From positions 124,001 to 188,000 of the forward strand of contig NZ_BMZR01000001.1 of assembly GCF_014652895.1 (NCBI RefSeq): a DNA stretch of 64,000 nucleotides, given 5' to 3'. The notes under the pieces were generated by a model that saw nothing but the letters and a program-made list of their open reading frames with translations, did no database searches and was not told the DNA's origin. The DNA is from Psychrobacter glaciei (GTDB taxonomy: Bacteria > Pseudomonadota > Gammaproteobacteria > Pseudomonadales > Moraxellaceae). This document shows, piece by piece, positions 29,864-40,654 of the stretch. Numbering within the stretch: position 1 is the first letter of the stretch; each line of letters starts with the position of its first letter. The position numbers were made by a program, and so were the translations under genes.

Positions 29864-30835
29864 TTATCCATATATTTCTTCCAAACGTAAACAAGCAACC
29901 AGTCGACCGTCCCACTCTCGCAGCTGTGGCTCTACTTCGCTGCATTGCTGCTTGGCATATGGACAACGTTTGTGCAGGGCACAGCCGCTTGGTGGATTGA
30001 GCGGACTTGGTAGCTCACCTTGTAGCGTCAAATCATTTTTATGGCCATTTACCGTTGGTGCAGCAGCCAATAGGGCGATGGTATATGGATGTTTTGGCGC
30101 ATTATAAATCGCTTCTTTGGGGCCGTGTTCAACCGCTTGACCTAAATACATGACCATCACATCATCAGCGACGTGGCGTACGACTGACAAGTTATGCGAG
30201 ATAAAAACGTAAGCGGTACGATACTCATCCTGCAAATCCATAAATAGATTTAAGACTTGCGCCTGAATCGATACATCGAGCGCGGAAGTTGGCTCATCAG
30301 CGACGACAATCTTAGGGTTGAGCATCATCGCGCGGGCGAGGGCAATCCGTTGGCGCTGACCACCAGAAAACATATGCGGATAACGGCCAGCATGTTCAGG
30401 ACGTAGACCAACATTTCTCATCATCTCGTTGATTTTGTCACGCTTCTCTTCTTTAGACAGTTTGGTATGGATATCCAATGGCTCAGTTAATTGATAGCCG
30501 ATAGTATGGCGCGGATTTAAGCTACCATAAGGGTTTTGAAACACCATTTGAATTTCGGTACGTAGCTCTTTGAGCGCCTTTCTACTATAGTCAGTCGTTC
30601 CTTCATCATTGATAAATAGCTGACCATGAGTGGGCTCTTCGATCAGCGTTAGCTGGCGGGCAAGCGTGGATTTACCGCAGCCTGACTCACCAACGACTGC
30701 CAGTGTCTTGCCAGCTTCAAGCTCGAATGAGATACCATTGAGCGCTTTAACATACGCTTTTGCCTTGCCTAAGCCTTGCGATACGGGGTAGTGCTTGTGT
30801 AGATTGTCTGCTTTTAGGACCACTTTATTACTCAT
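29864..30835 (-). CDS. dppF: Dipeptide ABC transporter ATP-binding protein DppF
   Basis: This is the second ATPase of the dpp importer. Walker A is GESGCGKS (49-56), the Q-loop is MVFQNPYG, the signature is FSGGQRQR (156-163), Walker B is IVVADEP with Asp180/Glu181, and the H-loop is FISHN. The C-terminal oligopeptide segment has four cysteines ([13 protein letters not shown] and later), as seen in subunits that bind an iron-sulfur cluster. The start overlaps the dppD stop by four bases, so translation is coupled. It is the last gene of the operon. Confidence 0.94.
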   Translation of the reverse strand: MSNKVVLKADNLHKHYPVSQGLGKAKAYVKALNGISFELEAGKTLAVVGESGCGKSTLARQLTLIEEPTHGQLFINDEGTTDYSRKALKELRTEIQMVFQNPYGSLNPRHTIGYQLTEPLDIHTKLSKEEKRDKINEMMRNVGLRPEHAGRYPHMFSGGQRQRIALARAMMLNPKIVVADEPTSALDVSIQAQVLNLFMDLQDEYRTAYVFISHNLSVVRHVADDVMVMYLGQAVEHGPKEAIYNAPKHPYTIALLAAAPTVNGHKNDLTLQGELPSPLNPPSGCALHKRCPYAKQQCSEVEPQLREWDGRLVACLRLEEIYG

Positions 30836-31905
30836 ACTTGTGACTCCAGAGTAGCAGCGTGAGAGATAGGGTTGCGAGAAGAAGGATCAGAATGAATACA
30901 ACGCACCTTGCCAGTAGGCGTGTCTAATATGGGCGGTGGTACTTCGCAAGCGGACTCTTTGTACGGGCAGCGAGGAGACAACAAGCAACCACTTGGGCGA
31001 TCATATTGACTGGGTACGACTCCGGGTAAGCTATTAAGTCGGTCTTGACCGATAGCCAGTTCAGGGATGGCTTGTAGCAACGCCTCGGTATAAGGGTGCG
31101 CAGGATTTTGAAAAATCTCTGGCACGGTACTGGTTTCAACCACTTGCCCAGCATACATGACCGCGACATCACGCGAGTTTTGCGCGACCAAACCCAAGTC
31201 GTGGGTAATAAGTACCATCGCCATTTGTTTTTCGCGTTGTAATCGGCTGAGCAAATCCATGATTTGTGCTTGTACCGTGACATCGAGCGCGGTGGTTGGT
31301 TCATCTGCGATGAGTAGTTTTGGCTCGCAAGCAATGGCCATCGCGATCATGACCCGTTGACTCATACCGCCTGATAGTTGATGCGGATAGACCTTGAGAC
31401 GATTCTTTGCATCGGGCATTTCCACTAACTCTAGCAATTCTAAGATGCGTGTTTGTACAGCTGACCCTCGCAAACCAAGATGTTTGCGTAGTACTTCACC
31501 CAGCTGCATCTCAACGGTGAAACTTGGATTTAGGCAAGACATTGCATTTTGAAAAATCATAGAGATGTCTTTACCAATGATGCCGCGCTTCTCTTTGGCA
31601 GGCATACTAAGCATGTCTTTATTGTCAAATACCACTCGCTGTGCGCGCACGGTTGCAGAGGGTGGCAACAGTCCCATTAGCGCCATCATAGTGACGGATT
31701 TGCCGGAGCCAGATTCACCCACCACGGCGATGACTTCGCCTTGTGTGATTTTCAATGACACATCATCGACGGCACGAAAAGCACGCACTCCTTGTCCAAA
31801 AGTGACCGACAGGTTTTCGATGTCTAATAGTAAAGGTGATTCTTTTGCTGATGCACCATTCATAGAGGTATGGCTGGTTGGCGTTTTAATTAATGGATCA
31901 ATCAT
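30832..31905 (-). CDS. dppD: Dipeptide ABC transporter ATP-binding protein DppD
   Basis: This is the first ATPase of the dpp importer. Walker A is GESGSGKS (63-70), the signature is LSGGMSQR, Walker B is [12 protein letters not shown], and the C-terminal Cys-containing oligopeptide segment ([11 protein letters not shown]) is present. About 25 extra residues at the N terminus precede the ABC domain, so an internal start is possible. It is separated from dppC by one base and overlaps dppF by four. Confidence 0.94.
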   Translation of the reverse strand: MIDPLIKTPTSHTSMNGASAKESPLLLDIENLSVTFGQGVRAFRAVDDVSLKITQGEVIAVVGESGSGKSVTMMALMGLLPPSATVRAQRVVFDNKDMLSMPAKEKRGIIGKDISMIFQNAMSCLNPSFTVEMQLGEVLRKHLGLRGSAVQTRILELLELVEMPDAKNRLKVYPHQLSGGMSQRVMIAMAIACEPKLLIADEPTTALDVTVQAQIMDLLSRLQREKQMAMVLITHDLGLVAQNSRDVAVMYAGQVVETSTVPEIFQNPAHPYTEALLQAIPELAIGQDRLNSLPGVVPSQYDRPSGCLLSPRCPYKESACEVPPPILDTPTGKVRCIHSDPSSRNPISHAATLESQV

Positions 31906-31906
31906 C

Positions 31907-32821
31907 TTAGGTCACCTGCTTTAATTTGGGATCTAGCGCATCGCGTAAGCCATCACCAGTCAAGTTAATCGACAGGGCAGCCAAGAAAATAGCGACACCC
32001 GGCCAAATAGCGAGCCAAACATTACTCTGAATATATTGACGTGCCGTACCTAGCATCGCGCCCCATTCGGCATCAGGTGGCTGTACACCAAAGCCTAAGA
32101 AACCGATCGCGCCTGCTTCTAAAATAGCAGAGGAAAAAATCATCGTTGCTTGTACGATGAGCGGCGCCATACAGTTGGGTAGAATGGTCACAAACAATAA
32201 CCTGAGCACACCAGCACCCATTACTTGCGAGGCAACAAAGTACTCACGTTGTAGCTCTACCATCGCAGTGGCACGTGTCAGCCGAATAAACGGTGGTGTA
32301 CAGACCAGTGCGATTGTAATAATCGTGTTGGTCATAGAAGGGCCTAAGATAGCGGCAATGATGATCGCCAATAGTAAGCTTGGATAAGACATTAAGATAT
32401 CATTGACCAGCATCACCGCCTTGCCCCAAACTTTGGGCCAAAACGCAGCACTCAGTCCTAATGAGACACCCACCAACATGGCAAGAGTCGTCGCACTTAG
32501 ACCGATAAACAGTGAATAACGCGCGCCATACATCACTCGAGATAATGTATCTCGGCCAGCATCATCAGTACCTAGCCAAAACATTGTATTACCGCCATCC
32601 AGAAAGGCAGGCGGCAGTTGCTCTTGGCCGGTGAATAATTCATAAGGGTCATGAGGGGCAATAGCAGGCGCGAGTATGGCAATAAGCACCATCAATGCCA
32701 GTACAATAAAACCAAGTACCGCGCCTTTATTACGGCAGAACGTCGATAAAAATAGCTGCCAAGACGAGGGCGGTGTCATGGCTGTAAGGTCAACATCAGA
32801 GGGGAGAACAGAAGGCTTCAT
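31907..32821 (-). CDS. dppC: Dipeptide ABC transporter permease DppC
   Basis: An inner-membrane permease with the N-terminal OppC-type segment, about six TM helices, and the EAA-type loop that docks the ATPases ([15 protein letters not shown]). I start at the second ATG (MKPSVLP, 305 residues) because AGGA lies 7 bases upstream of it, whereas the ATG two codons earlier abuts the ribosome site with no spacer. DppB/DppC form the pore of the importer. Confidence 0.93.
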   Translation of the reverse strand: MKPSVLPSDVDLTAMTPPSSWQLFLSTFCRNKGAVLGFIVLALMVLIAILAPAIAPHDPYELFTGQEQLPPAFLDGGNTMFWLGTDDAGRDTLSRVMYGARYSLFIGLSATTLAMLVGVSLGLSAAFWPKVWGKAVMLVNDILMSYPSLLLAIIIAAILGPSMTNTIITIALVCTPPFIRLTRATAMVELQREYFVASQVMGAGVLRLLFVTILPNCMAPLIVQATMIFSSAILEAGAIGFLGFGVQPPDAEWGAMLGTARQYIQSNVWLAIWPGVAIFLAALSINLTGDGLRDALDPKLKQVT

Positions 32822-32972
32822 GAGCATTTCCTACAGTGACTAGTGCTTTGCTAATATTTAAAGTTTTAGTGTTTTAGCCTTAATAAGTATTAAGCATTTG
32901 CTAAAAAATCACTCAAAACCATACAAACAACAATAGCCACTATTTATAATATGAGTATTTATCAATGTGAAA

Positions 32973-33989
32973 TTAAGAAGTATGTCGAATACGCGGATTG
33001 ATCAGACCATACAAAATATCAATAAATAAACTGACTAAAATCAAGGCGGTGGCGACCAATAAAATACCGTTTTGCACAATAGGATAATCACGGGTAAAGA
33101 ACCCATCGAGTAGCCAATTACCAACACCTGGCCAACTAAAGATAGTCTCGGTGATAATTGCACCAGCGAGCAAAGTTGCCATCTGTAAACCAACGACAGT
33201 GACTACGGTAATCAAGGCATTGCGCATCACGTGTATCAGTATCACTCGCCGTGGTGATAAGCCTTTGGCTCGTGCCGTACGCACATAATCTTCATCCAAT
33301 ACCTCTAGCATCGCAGAGCGTGTCATCCGCGCGATCATCGCTAAGGGAATGGTCGATAAAGCAATGGAAGGTAAGATAAAGTGCTTGACCACATTCCAGA
33401 ATGCGCCAGGTTCTCCCGAGCTTAGAGAGCCGAGCAGCCATGATCCATACAATGGCTGCACATCTAAAAATTGTGCAACAGATATCACCCCAGCAACGGG
33501 CAGTAGACCCAAATAGTGAGCGAATATCCCTGTGAGAATTGGCCCTAATAAATAGATGGGCATAGAGTACCCTGCCAGCGCCCCTGACATTAATGTGTAG
33601 TCAATCCACGTGCCACGGCGTAGCGCGGCAAAGATGCCTAAGCTCACACCAATGACGCTAGCAATGACGATGGCGCACAATGCTAGCTCTAAAGTGGGTA
33701 CAAAATGGGCAAAGAAATCTTGTAATACGGGAGTACGAGTGCGGAAGGACTCACCAAAATCACCTGTTAAGATACCGGTCAAGTAATCCCAATATTGGAC
33801 GATGAGAGGTTTGTCTAATCCTAGCCTTTCTAGGGCACGAGCATGTAGCTCTGGATCAACCATACGCTCACCCATCATAATCTCGACGGCATCTCCAGGT
33901 ACGAGACGAATCAGAGTAAAGGTTGATAGCGTTAAGCCAAGATAGACAGGAATGAGAATGGCAATACGACGCAGAATATAAAGTAGCAT
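32973..33989 (-). CDS. dppB: Dipeptide ABC transporter permease DppB
   Basis: A 338-residue permease with the conserved N-terminal signature LRRIAILIPVYLGLT, six predicted TM helices and the EAA-type cytoplasmic loop (ARAKGLSPRRVILIHVMRNA). It pairs with DppC. About 150 bases separate it from dppC and 188 from dppA; the dppA-dppB gap contains strong inverted repeats. Confidence 0.95.
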   Translation of the reverse strand: MLLYILRRIAILIPVYLGLTLSTFTLIRLVPGDAVEIMMGERMVDPELHARALERLGLDKPLIVQYWDYLTGILTGDFGESFRTRTPVLQDFFAHFVPTLELALCAIVIASVIGVSLGIFAALRRGTWIDYTLMSGALAGYSMPIYLLGPILTGIFAHYLGLLPVAGVISVAQFLDVQPLYGSWLLGSLSSGEPGAFWNVVKHFILPSIALSTIPLAMIARMTRSAMLEVLDEDYVRTARAKGLSPRRVILIHVMRNALITVVTVVGLQMATLLAGAIITETIFSWPGVGNWLLDGFFTRDYPIVQNGILLVATALILVSLFIDILYGLINPRIRHTS

Positions 33990-34055
33990 GGGCTGCTCAA
34001 TAGTTGTGGTTCAATGATTAGAGTGTTGGCAGTGATGAGAGTGTCGGTGACAGAC

Positions 34056-34129
34056 CGCTTAACGAAGCGCTTAACGAAGCGCTTAACTCATATGAGTTCG
34101 GCTGGAGCAGAGTATCTGACCCAGCCGAA
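34056..34129 (-). promoter_or_regulatory. Intercistronic inverted repeats between dppA and dppB
   Basis: Three elements lie side by side: a perfect 9-bp hairpin TTCGGCTGG / CCAGCCGAA with 15-base loop (34097-34129); a 14-bp palindrome AACTCATATGAGTT (34085-34098); and 2.7 tandem copies of CGCTTAACGAAG (34056-34087). No T-run follows. Such structures after the binding-protein gene usually protect its mRNA from 3' decay and let it exceed the permease in amount (inference). Confidence 0.6.
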
Positions 34130-34177
34130 TATAAATGAATCAATCGTATATGTCGTACCGAAATTAATCAGTTAAGA

Positions 34178-35818
34178 TTATTCGACTTTCACACCATCGA
34201 AACGTATTGAGCCAAGCGGGCTAATCTTATAATCAACTACGTTTGGTGCGGTGAATACCGTCACAACTGAATGCGCCATCGTCGTCCAAGGTAGCTGCTC
34301 TTTGAATATCTGCTGAGCTTGCTCATACTCACTGATGCGTTCGTCTTGATTGTTGATCTGACGGGCATTGGTCACTAAATTATCAAAGTCTTTATTACAC
34401 CAGCGCGAATAGTTGTTTCCGCCGACAGCGTCACAAGACAATAATGAACCAAGCCAATTGTCAGGATCACCATTGTCACCAGTCCAACCGGCTAGAATGA
34501 CATCAGGCTCGCCTTTAGCGGCACGCTTTAGATACTCACCCCACTCGTAAGTCACAAGATTGGTATCAACACCAATCTTAGCCCAATCTGCTTGGAGCAT
34601 TTCAGCCATTAGCTTGGCATTAGGGTTGTAAGGTCGTTGAACTGGCATATACCATAGGTTGATAGCCAGATTGTCTGCCCCTGCTTCTTTGATAAGGGCT
34701 TTTGCTTTTTCAACGTCATAATGCGCATCTTTGAGGGACTTGTCGTAGCCCCACTGCGTTGGCGGCATAGGGTTGGTCGCTTTGAGACCTTCGCTCTGAT
34801 AGACCGCATTGATAATAGCGTCTTTATTGATGGCCATATCTAGTGCTTGACGGACTTTCAGATCACTAAGCTTAGGTTTTTCTACGTTGTAGCCGACGTA
34901 GCCGACGTTGAAGCCAGGCTGATCAAGGACCGTGGCTTTGCCTGATTTTTTGACAGATTCAATCTCGGCAGGTTTTGGATAAGCAGATACATGACACTCG
35001 CCCGCTTGCACTTTTTGAGCACGAACCGCTGAATCTTTGGTGATAACGAAGACCAAATTGTCGATATGGATGTCGTCTTTGTTCCAATAATCTGGATTCT
35101 TGGTATAACGAATTTGCGCATCTTTTTGATAGGAAGTAAAGACGAAAGGTCCAGTACCCACTGGCTTGGTATTAATATCAGCCGCATTGCCATCAGCCAT
35201 CAATTTGTTGGCGTATTCAGCAGAGTTGATATAAGCAAAGGGCATCGCTAGGTTTTGTAAAAACGGTGCATTGGTCTCGCTGAGCGTAATTTTGACAGTA
35301 TAATCATCCACCTTTTCGATATTGGAGATGATATCAGGCAGTCCCATACCGACAGAATATGGGAATTCAGCAGGATAGGCCTTGTTAAAGTCAAAGTCTG
35401 GGTTGGTTATGCGTTCTAGCGTGAAGAGAATGTCATCTGCATTAAAATCTCGGGTGGCAGTAAAGTAATCAGTCTTACCAAATTTGACGCCTTTGCGCAG
35501 ATTGAAGGTGTAAGTCTTGCCATCTTCGCTGACATCCCAACTTTCAGCCAGTCCTGGTTGAATTTCGGTACCCGCTCTTTTGAATTCTACCAAGCCGTTG
35601 TAGATGGGGAAGGCGCTCGCATCAAAATCAGTGCCTGACGTATACTGTGCCGGATCGAAACCAGCGGGGCTACCTTCTGAGCAATAGAGCAATGTTTTAG
35701 CTGCTTTGGCATCTGAGCTGGCAGCAGAGTCATCGGTGGTTTTGTTGTCTCCACTACAGGCACTAATACCCAAGGCAAGCGTCGTCAACATCGTAAGTTT
35801 GAAGAGTGAGTTCTGCAT
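34178..35818 (-). CDS. dppA: Periplasmic dipeptide-binding lipoprotein DppA
   Basis: A 546-residue SBP_bac_5 solute-binding protein. The lipobox ISAC places the lipidated Cys at residue 21, so it is membrane-tethered, unlike the soluble E. coli DppA. The family start LLYCSEGSPAGFDPAQYTSG and the signature region LAESWDVSEDGKTYTFNLRK are clear. It binds di- or oligopeptides in the periplasm and delivers them to DppBC. It is first in the operon, separated from dppB by inverted repeats. Confidence 0.93.
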   Translation of the reverse strand: MQNSLFKLTMLTTLALGISACSGDNKTTDDSAASSDAKAAKTLLYCSEGSPAGFDPAQYTSGTDFDASAFPIYNGLVEFKRAGTEIQPGLAESWDVSEDGKTYTFNLRKGVKFGKTDYFTATRDFNADDILFTLERITNPDFDFNKAYPAEFPYSVGMGLPDIISNIEKVDDYTVKITLSETNAPFLQNLAMPFAYINSAEYANKLMADGNAADINTKPVGTGPFVFTSYQKDAQIRYTKNPDYWNKDDIHIDNLVFVITKDSAVRAQKVQAGECHVSAYPKPAEIESVKKSGKATVLDQPGFNVGYVGYNVEKPKLSDLKVRQALDMAINKDAIINAVYQSEGLKATNPMPPTQWGYDKSLKDAHYDVEKAKALIKEAGADNLAINLWYMPVQRPYNPNAKLMAEMLQADWAKIGVDTNLVTYEWGEYLKRAAKGEPDVILAGWTGDNGDPDNWLGSLLSCDAVGGNNYSRWCNKDFDNLVTNARQINNQDERISEYEQAQQIFKEQLPWTTMAHSVVTVFTAPNVVDYKISPLGSIRFDGVKVE

Positions 35819-36106
35819 TATTACATCCTATGTAATGATAAATAGCCGCCAATATAGTTATAGTTTCGCTTTCGAAACGTAAATATAACTGACGAGCTTC
35901 TAATTCCCTTTAGAATAGTATTTATATGATATTTTCAGTATACAAAATAAAAAATGAATGAGGTTGTATTCACCTGAATTCAGATTGCAAAAAATATCAA
36001 TATAAATAAGTCGTTTAAATATACTCTTTTAAACAGTGGTAACGCAAGCCATCTCTAAGATAATTTTGATAGAAAATGTACCGTTTTAATATCTTTATTT
36101 CCAAAT
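35819..36106. promoter_or_regulatory. Upstream region of the dpp operon
   Basis: AT-rich DNA just upstream of dppA; it should contain the dpp promoter. I see no clear operator in it. Confidence 0.35.
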
Positions 36107-36153
36107 GTATTAGGGCTTGTCCTCATTTTAAAAACAAGGACAAGCCCTAATAC
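36107..36153. repeat. Perfect 17-bp inverted repeat, loop of 13
   Basis: Arms GTATTAGGGCTTGTCCT (36107-36123) and its complement (36137-36153) match perfectly. No T-run follows, so it is not a typical terminator. The arms look like facing insertion-sequence ends with the inside deleted; this is inference. Confidence 0.7.
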
Positions 36154-36229
36154 ACTAATAGCCACTGAATTTAGCGATCTAACGCAGCTTGTCGATTTTT
36201 TCGACATTCTAAAGCTAGAAGATAGATTG

Positions 36230-36264
36230 TTAGGGTCTGTATTTGGATATTCAACAGACCCTAA
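36230..36264. repeat. Perfect 11-bp inverted repeat TTAGGGTCTGT
   Basis: Arms at 36230-36240 and 36254-36264 with a 13-base spacer, the same TTAGGG start and loop size as the repeat at 36107. A small GTCGA/TCGAC hairpin lies between the two at about 36191-36205. Confidence 0.65.
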
Positions 36265-36381
36265 TATAGAATAGTCTAAATAAGTCCTAAAAATAGCGAC
36301 GAAAAAACATGAGCCAGATTTTTATACAATCGGCTTATTCTCATTTTTTTGAATATAAAGTTTTTAGTAGATAAGGTTTTT

Positions 36382-36409
36382 AAAAAAGAGCACCCATAAT
36401 AAGGTGCTC
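36382..36409 (-). terminator. Terminator after the GMC oxidoreductase
   Basis: On the minus strand GAGCACC and GGTGCTC arms are followed by TTTTTT, 29 bases after the stop codon. Confidence 0.85.
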
Positions 36410-36437
36410 ATCCTTCTGTATTTTATGAATTTGTATC

Positions 36438-38081
36438 TTATGAAATAGCTTGCTCAACATTTTCATGTTTGGCTTTGATAAGATCCGCCATTTTCTCAGC
36501 AATCATAATCGTTGGTGCATTGGTATTGGCGCTAATCAGCGTTGGCATCACTGAGGCATCAATCACGCGTAATCCACGCACACCGCGTACCTTTAACTCT
36601 AAGTCAACCACTGAGCTCTCATCTGAGCCCATGCGGCAAGTGCCCACCGGATGGTAGATAGTGTCCGACTTGTTGCGAATATAGCCAAGCATGCCGTCTT
36701 TTTCGATATAGGGGGCAGGGTAGTCTTCGGTAATATATTTGGCCATTGACGATTCTTGCATAATGGCTCGCGTACGCTCAGCGCCTGCCACCATATACTC
36801 TACATCTTTGGGGTCAGAGAGATAGTTTGGATCAATCAATACCGCGTCTGAGGGATTGGCAGAGTCAAGCCTGACGGTACCGCGACTTTCAGGGCGTAGA
36901 TAACAGGTATGACAAGAAACGGCAAAGCCACGTCTAAGATCACGTCCATGTTCAATTACGCGAGAGATGACAAAATGCAGCTGAGTATTTGGCCATTCTT
37001 TTGGGTCGTCACCGACACTAAAGAACGCGCCTGCTTCTGCATAATTGGTAGATAACAGACCTGTGCCATCTTTTCGCCATTGACGAATGCTTTTGGTCAA
37101 GGTTGAAATAGTCGCCATACCAAGACCGATGACATCAGTGGTATTGACCTCGTAATCAAAAACGACGTCTAAATGATCTTGTAAGTTACCGCCAACGTCG
37201 GGTGCATCTACCAATACCTCGATGCCATGAGACTGCAAATGTTCAGCAGGACCAATGCCCGATAGCATCAAGACTTTAGGGGAGCCAAAGGCACCGCCTG
37301 ATAGTATGACCTCTTGGTGCGCCATCACACTATGCTCGACACCGTCTTTTTCGTATGCCACCCCGACGGCTTGATTGTCTTTAATAATGACACGGTTGGC
37401 TTGCGCATGAGTAATGACCGTTAAGTTCGGGCGATTTTGGACGGGATGTAGATAGGCGGCTGCGGCAGAGCAGCGTTGCCCTTGTTTTTCTCCGTGGAAA
37501 TGGGTGACTTGATAGAGACCTGCACCGTCTTGTTTTTTGCCGTTAAAGTCATCATTTTTATCTAAACCATTGGCAATGGCAGCTTCTACAAAGGCTTTCG
37601 AGATATCGCGTGGACTTAGTAAATCACTGACATGAAGTGGTCCACTATCACCATGCAGCTCGTCGCTACCATGGATATTATTTTCTGCTTTAATAAAGTA
37701 GGGCAGTACATCATCAAAACCCCAGCCTGTGCAACCTTGCTCGACCCAGCGTTCATAATCAAGCGCACTGCCACGGGTATAAATCATGGCATTGATAGCG
37801 GAGGAGCCACCTAGACATTGACCGCGCGGTTGAAAGCCGCGTCGGTTATTAAGGTGTTCTTGAGGGGTGGTGTGAAAGCACCAATTGTTTAATTTTAGTG
37901 GCTTGCCCGGTACCATTAAAATCAGTCCAGCAGGAACACGAACTGCCAAGTCTTTGCCGTCACCACCGTACTCTAATAAGCAAACACTGATATCTGGGTT
38001 TTCTGTGAGACGGCTGGCGAGCACACAGCCTGCTGAACCGCCACCAACGATGACGTAATCAAAATTTTTGTCAAATTCCAT
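36438..38081 (-). CDS. GMC-family FAD alcohol/choline dehydrogenase
   Basis: A 547-residue GMC flavoprotein. The FAD dinucleotide fold is DYVIVGGGSAGCVLASRL (10-27), the GMC signature region GGSSAINAMIYTRG is at about 91-104, and the catalytic His lies in YHPVGTCRMG, with Asn in SANTNAPTIM. The family includes choline dehydrogenase and AlkJ-type long-chain alcohol dehydrogenases. No BetI or choline transporter lies nearby, while an AldB-type aldehyde dehydrogenase does, so an alcohol oxidase step is as likely as choline oxidation. Confidence 0.85.
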   Translation of the reverse strand: MEFDKNFDYVIVGGGSAGCVLASRLTENPDISVCLLEYGGDGKDLAVRVPAGLILMVPGKPLKLNNWCFHTTPQEHLNNRRGFQPRGQCLGGSSAINAMIYTRGSALDYERWVEQGCTGWGFDDVLPYFIKAENNIHGSDELHGDSGPLHVSDLLSPRDISKAFVEAAIANGLDKNDDFNGKKQDGAGLYQVTHFHGEKQGQRCSAAAAYLHPVQNRPNLTVITHAQANRVIIKDNQAVGVAYEKDGVEHSVMAHQEVILSGGAFGSPKVLMLSGIGPAEHLQSHGIEVLVDAPDVGGNLQDHLDVVFDYEVNTTDVIGLGMATISTLTKSIRQWRKDGTGLLSTNYAEAGAFFSVGDDPKEWPNTQLHFVISRVIEHGRDLRRGFAVSCHTCYLRPESRGTVRLDSANPSDAVLIDPNYLSDPKDVEYMVAGAERTRAIMQESSMAKYITEDYPAPYIEKDGMLGYIRNKSDTIYHPVGTCRMGSDESSVVDLELKVRGVRGLRVIDASVMPTLISANTNAPTIMIAEKMADLIKAKHENVEQAIS

Positions 38082-38285
38082 TTTATATTCCTTATAGCAT
38101 CCATGCTAATTAAAACGCGCACATTAAAGTAGGGTACGCTTTACAATATCTATTATTTTGCTGAAATAATAAAATAAAAATGACTCTGCGGTATCTATTT
38201 GCGTAAGCACTATAGAACAGACTGGCTTAAGGATATTAAGCTCATCGTTTAGAGTTGACGCTGTTTGATTTTGTACCGAACACCC

Positions 38286-38612
38286 TTATACCGTGCAGAC
38301 TTCTGAGCGTACGATAAAGCGTTTACCTTCAGGTATTTCTAGCGAAAAGCTGGCACCGCGTCCGTTCACAACATCGATAGTCAGATCGGTATGTTGCCAT
38401 AGGTTATATTGCGCTTTGCCCATATAAAATGGACAACCAACCAGATCACTGACGAGGACGTCTTGTCCGCCCACTTTAAATTCGCCCAATGGGTAGCACA
38501 TGGGCGAGCTGCCATCACAGCAGCCACCCGATTGATGGAACATCAGCTCGCCATGCTTAGATTTCAGTAATTCAATTAATGCTTTGCATGATTCTGTCGC
38601 CGTGACTTTCAT
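38286..38612 (-). CDS. DUF779 protein associated with aldehyde dehydrogenase
   Basis: A 108-residue DUF779 protein with a Cys-rich core GGCCDGSSPMCYP and another Cys in VGCPFYMG, suggesting metal or redox chemistry. I start at MKVTATES because AAGGAG lies 6 bases upstream; the longer frame to 38696 adds 28 unsupported residues. DUF779 genes habitually accompany AldB/ExaC-type aldehyde dehydrogenases, as here: the dehydrogenase ends 138 bases upstream on the same strand. The molecular role is unknown. Confidence 0.88.
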   Translation of the reverse strand: MKVTATESCKALIELLKSKHGELMFHQSGGCCDGSSPMCYPLGEFKVGGQDVLVSDLVGCPFYMGKAQYNLWQHTDLTIDVVNGRGASFSLEIPEGKRFIVRSEVCTV

Positions 38613-38749
38613 AACTAACTCCTTGTAACTTATGAATAGCTCATTCTTATCGAGACTTTTCACTCTTATCGAGACTTTATTAAAGCAAAAATGCAACCTA
38701 CCTTGCGACAGATTGCATTGATTTATTTAGAAAACAACCAAAGACTGAT

Positions 38750-40276
38750 TTAAAAGAAACCCATCGCTTTAGGACTGTATGAAACCAGCATGTTTTTGGT
38801 CTGCTGATAATGATCGAGCATCATTAGATGGTTTTCACGACCAATACCAGACTGCTTATAACCACCAAACGCTGAATGCGCAGGATAGAGGTGATAGCAA
38901 TTCGTCCAAACGCGACCGGCTTTGATGCCACGACCGAAACGATATGCACGAGTGCCGTTACGTGTCCAGACACCAGCACCTAGACCATATAAGGTATCAT
39001 TGGCCAGCGCCATCGCTTCTTCATCATCTTTAAAGGTAGTGACAGCAAGCACAGGACCAAAGATTTCTTCTTGGAACACGCGCATGTCATTGGTGCCTTC
39101 AAAGATGGTTGGCTGCACATAATAACCGTTTGCCATGTCGCCATCATGTTTGGCAAGTTCGCCACCGACTAAGACTTTGGCACCTTCTTTTTTACCGATA
39201 TCAAGATAAGAGAGGATTTTTTCTAGCTGATCTGAGCTGGCTTGAGCACCAATCATGGTATCGGTATCGAGCGGGTTACCCATTTTGATGGCTTTAACGC
39301 GGGCGATACAGCGTTTCATAAATTCATCATAGATGCTTTCGTGTACGAGTGCACGTGATGGGCAAGTACAAACCTCGCCTTGGTTCAGCGCAAACATCAC
39401 CAAACCTTCGACGGCTTTGTCTAAGAAGTCATCGTCTTCGTCCATGATATCGGCAAAGAAGATGTTTGGACTTTTACCGCCCAGCTCTAGCGTTACTGGA
39501 ATGATATTTTCACTGGCGTATTGCATGATTAAGCGACCAGTGGTGGTCTCACCCGTAAAGGACACTTTATCGATACGTGGATTAGAAGCAATTGGCTTAC
39601 CAGCTTCTACACCAAAGCCATTAATGACGTTCAGTACGCCTTTAGGCAGAATGTCCGCTGCACCTATTATGTCAAGCATGTATAAAACAGAGGCAGGGGT
39701 TTGCTCGGCAGGCTTTAGGACGACACAGTTACCCGCTGCAAGAGCAGGTGCAATTTTCCAGATCGCCATTAGAATAGGGAAGTTCCACGGGATGATTTGA
39801 CCGACGACGCCAAGTGGCTCATGAAAATGATAGGCAACGGTATCTTCATCAATTTGGCTAATACCGCCTTCTTGTGCGCGAATCACACCAGCGAAGTAAC
39901 GCAAATGGTCGATGGCGATTGGAATATCTGCGGCGAGGGTTTCACGTACGGGCTTGCCGTTTTCATAGCTCTCGGCAATAGCGATAGCCTCTAAATTGGC
40001 TTCGATACCATCGGCAAGTTTGAGCAACATATTAGAGCGTTCAGTGACACTGGTTTTGCCCCACGCGTCTTTGGCCGCATGAGCGGCATCTAGGGCAGCT
40101 TCAACATCTGCTTCTTTAGAGCGTGCGATCTGACAGAAGGTTTTACCATCGATTGGACTTGAGTTATCAAAATATTCGCCATCGATGGGGGCTACCCACT
40201 CACCATTGATAAAGTTGTCGTATTTTTCGCGGAACTGGACGGGACTGTTTTCAGTATTGGGATAAGCGTATAACAT
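38750..40276 (-). CDS. NAD-dependent aldehyde dehydrogenase, AldB/ExaC type
   Basis: A 508-residue ALDH with the catalytic set Asn165 in PWNFP, Lys188 in VLKPAEQTP, Glu264 in LELGGKSP and Cys303 in [11 protein letters not shown]. The [11 protein letters not shown] motif and the paired DUF779 gene are typical of acetaldehyde-oxidising AldB/ExaC enzymes. With the GMC dehydrogenase downstream it may take an alcohol to acid; the glyoxylate-shunt aceA elsewhere in the window would suit acetate made this way (inference). AAGGAG lies 7 bases before the ATG. Confidence 0.93.
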   Translation of the reverse strand: MLYAYPNTENSPVQFREKYDNFINGEWVAPIDGEYFDNSSPIDGKTFCQIARSKEADVEAALDAAHAAKDAWGKTSVTERSNMLLKLADGIEANLEAIAIAESYENGKPVRETLAADIPIAIDHLRYFAGVIRAQEGGISQIDEDTVAYHFHEPLGVVGQIIPWNFPILMAIWKIAPALAAGNCVVLKPAEQTPASVLYMLDIIGAADILPKGVLNVINGFGVEAGKPIASNPRIDKVSFTGETTTGRLIMQYASENIIPVTLELGGKSPNIFFADIMDEDDDFLDKAVEGLVMFALNQGEVCTCPSRALVHESIYDEFMKRCIARVKAIKMGNPLDTDTMIGAQASSDQLEKILSYLDIGKKEGAKVLVGGELAKHDGDMANGYYVQPTIFEGTNDMRVFQEEIFGPVLAVTTFKDDEEAMALANDTLYGLGAGVWTRNGTRAYRFGRGIKAGRVWTNCYHLYPAHSAFGGYKQSGIGRENHLMMLDHYQQTKNMLVSYSPKAMGFF

Positions 40277-40654
40277 TAACCACTCCTTGTTGTGTATTAT
40301 GGCTATTTAAAATAGGGTTACTTAAAGTATAGTCAGGTGAAGCGTATAGTCACATGAAGATAAATACTTGGTCTTCCTGAACAAGTTATCACCCTATCGT
40401 ACTGAGCTTTGGTGCGGAACGATAATGACTTTTTATAATGATATATTTTGTATCATATAACTTTAAGTTATGTGATATGTAACGGTTAAAGTGGTTCGCA
40501 AAGCGAATGCAGCTGTTATAATTGTTGCCATCTATTTTGGCTTGCTATCTCGGCTTGCTAGGATTCTTTACTTAGACGTGGCAGCTTTCTTTTTCTATAC
40601 TTTATTTTTTTATGCTCTTCTTCTTATTACTATTCATTTAATTGGTTTGGATCT
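40277..40654. other. Divergent intergenic region aldehyde dehydrogenase / helicase
   Basis: A 378-bp gap between divergent genes. GTATAGTCA-type direct repeats occur at about 40336-40357. A GTG-started frame at 40491 overlaps the helicase start and lacks a ribosome site, so I do not call it. Confidence 0.4.

Noticed and set aside
39333..39800. A 155-codon frame opposite the aldehyde dehydrogenase
   Set aside because: Shadow of a well-supported ALDH gene.
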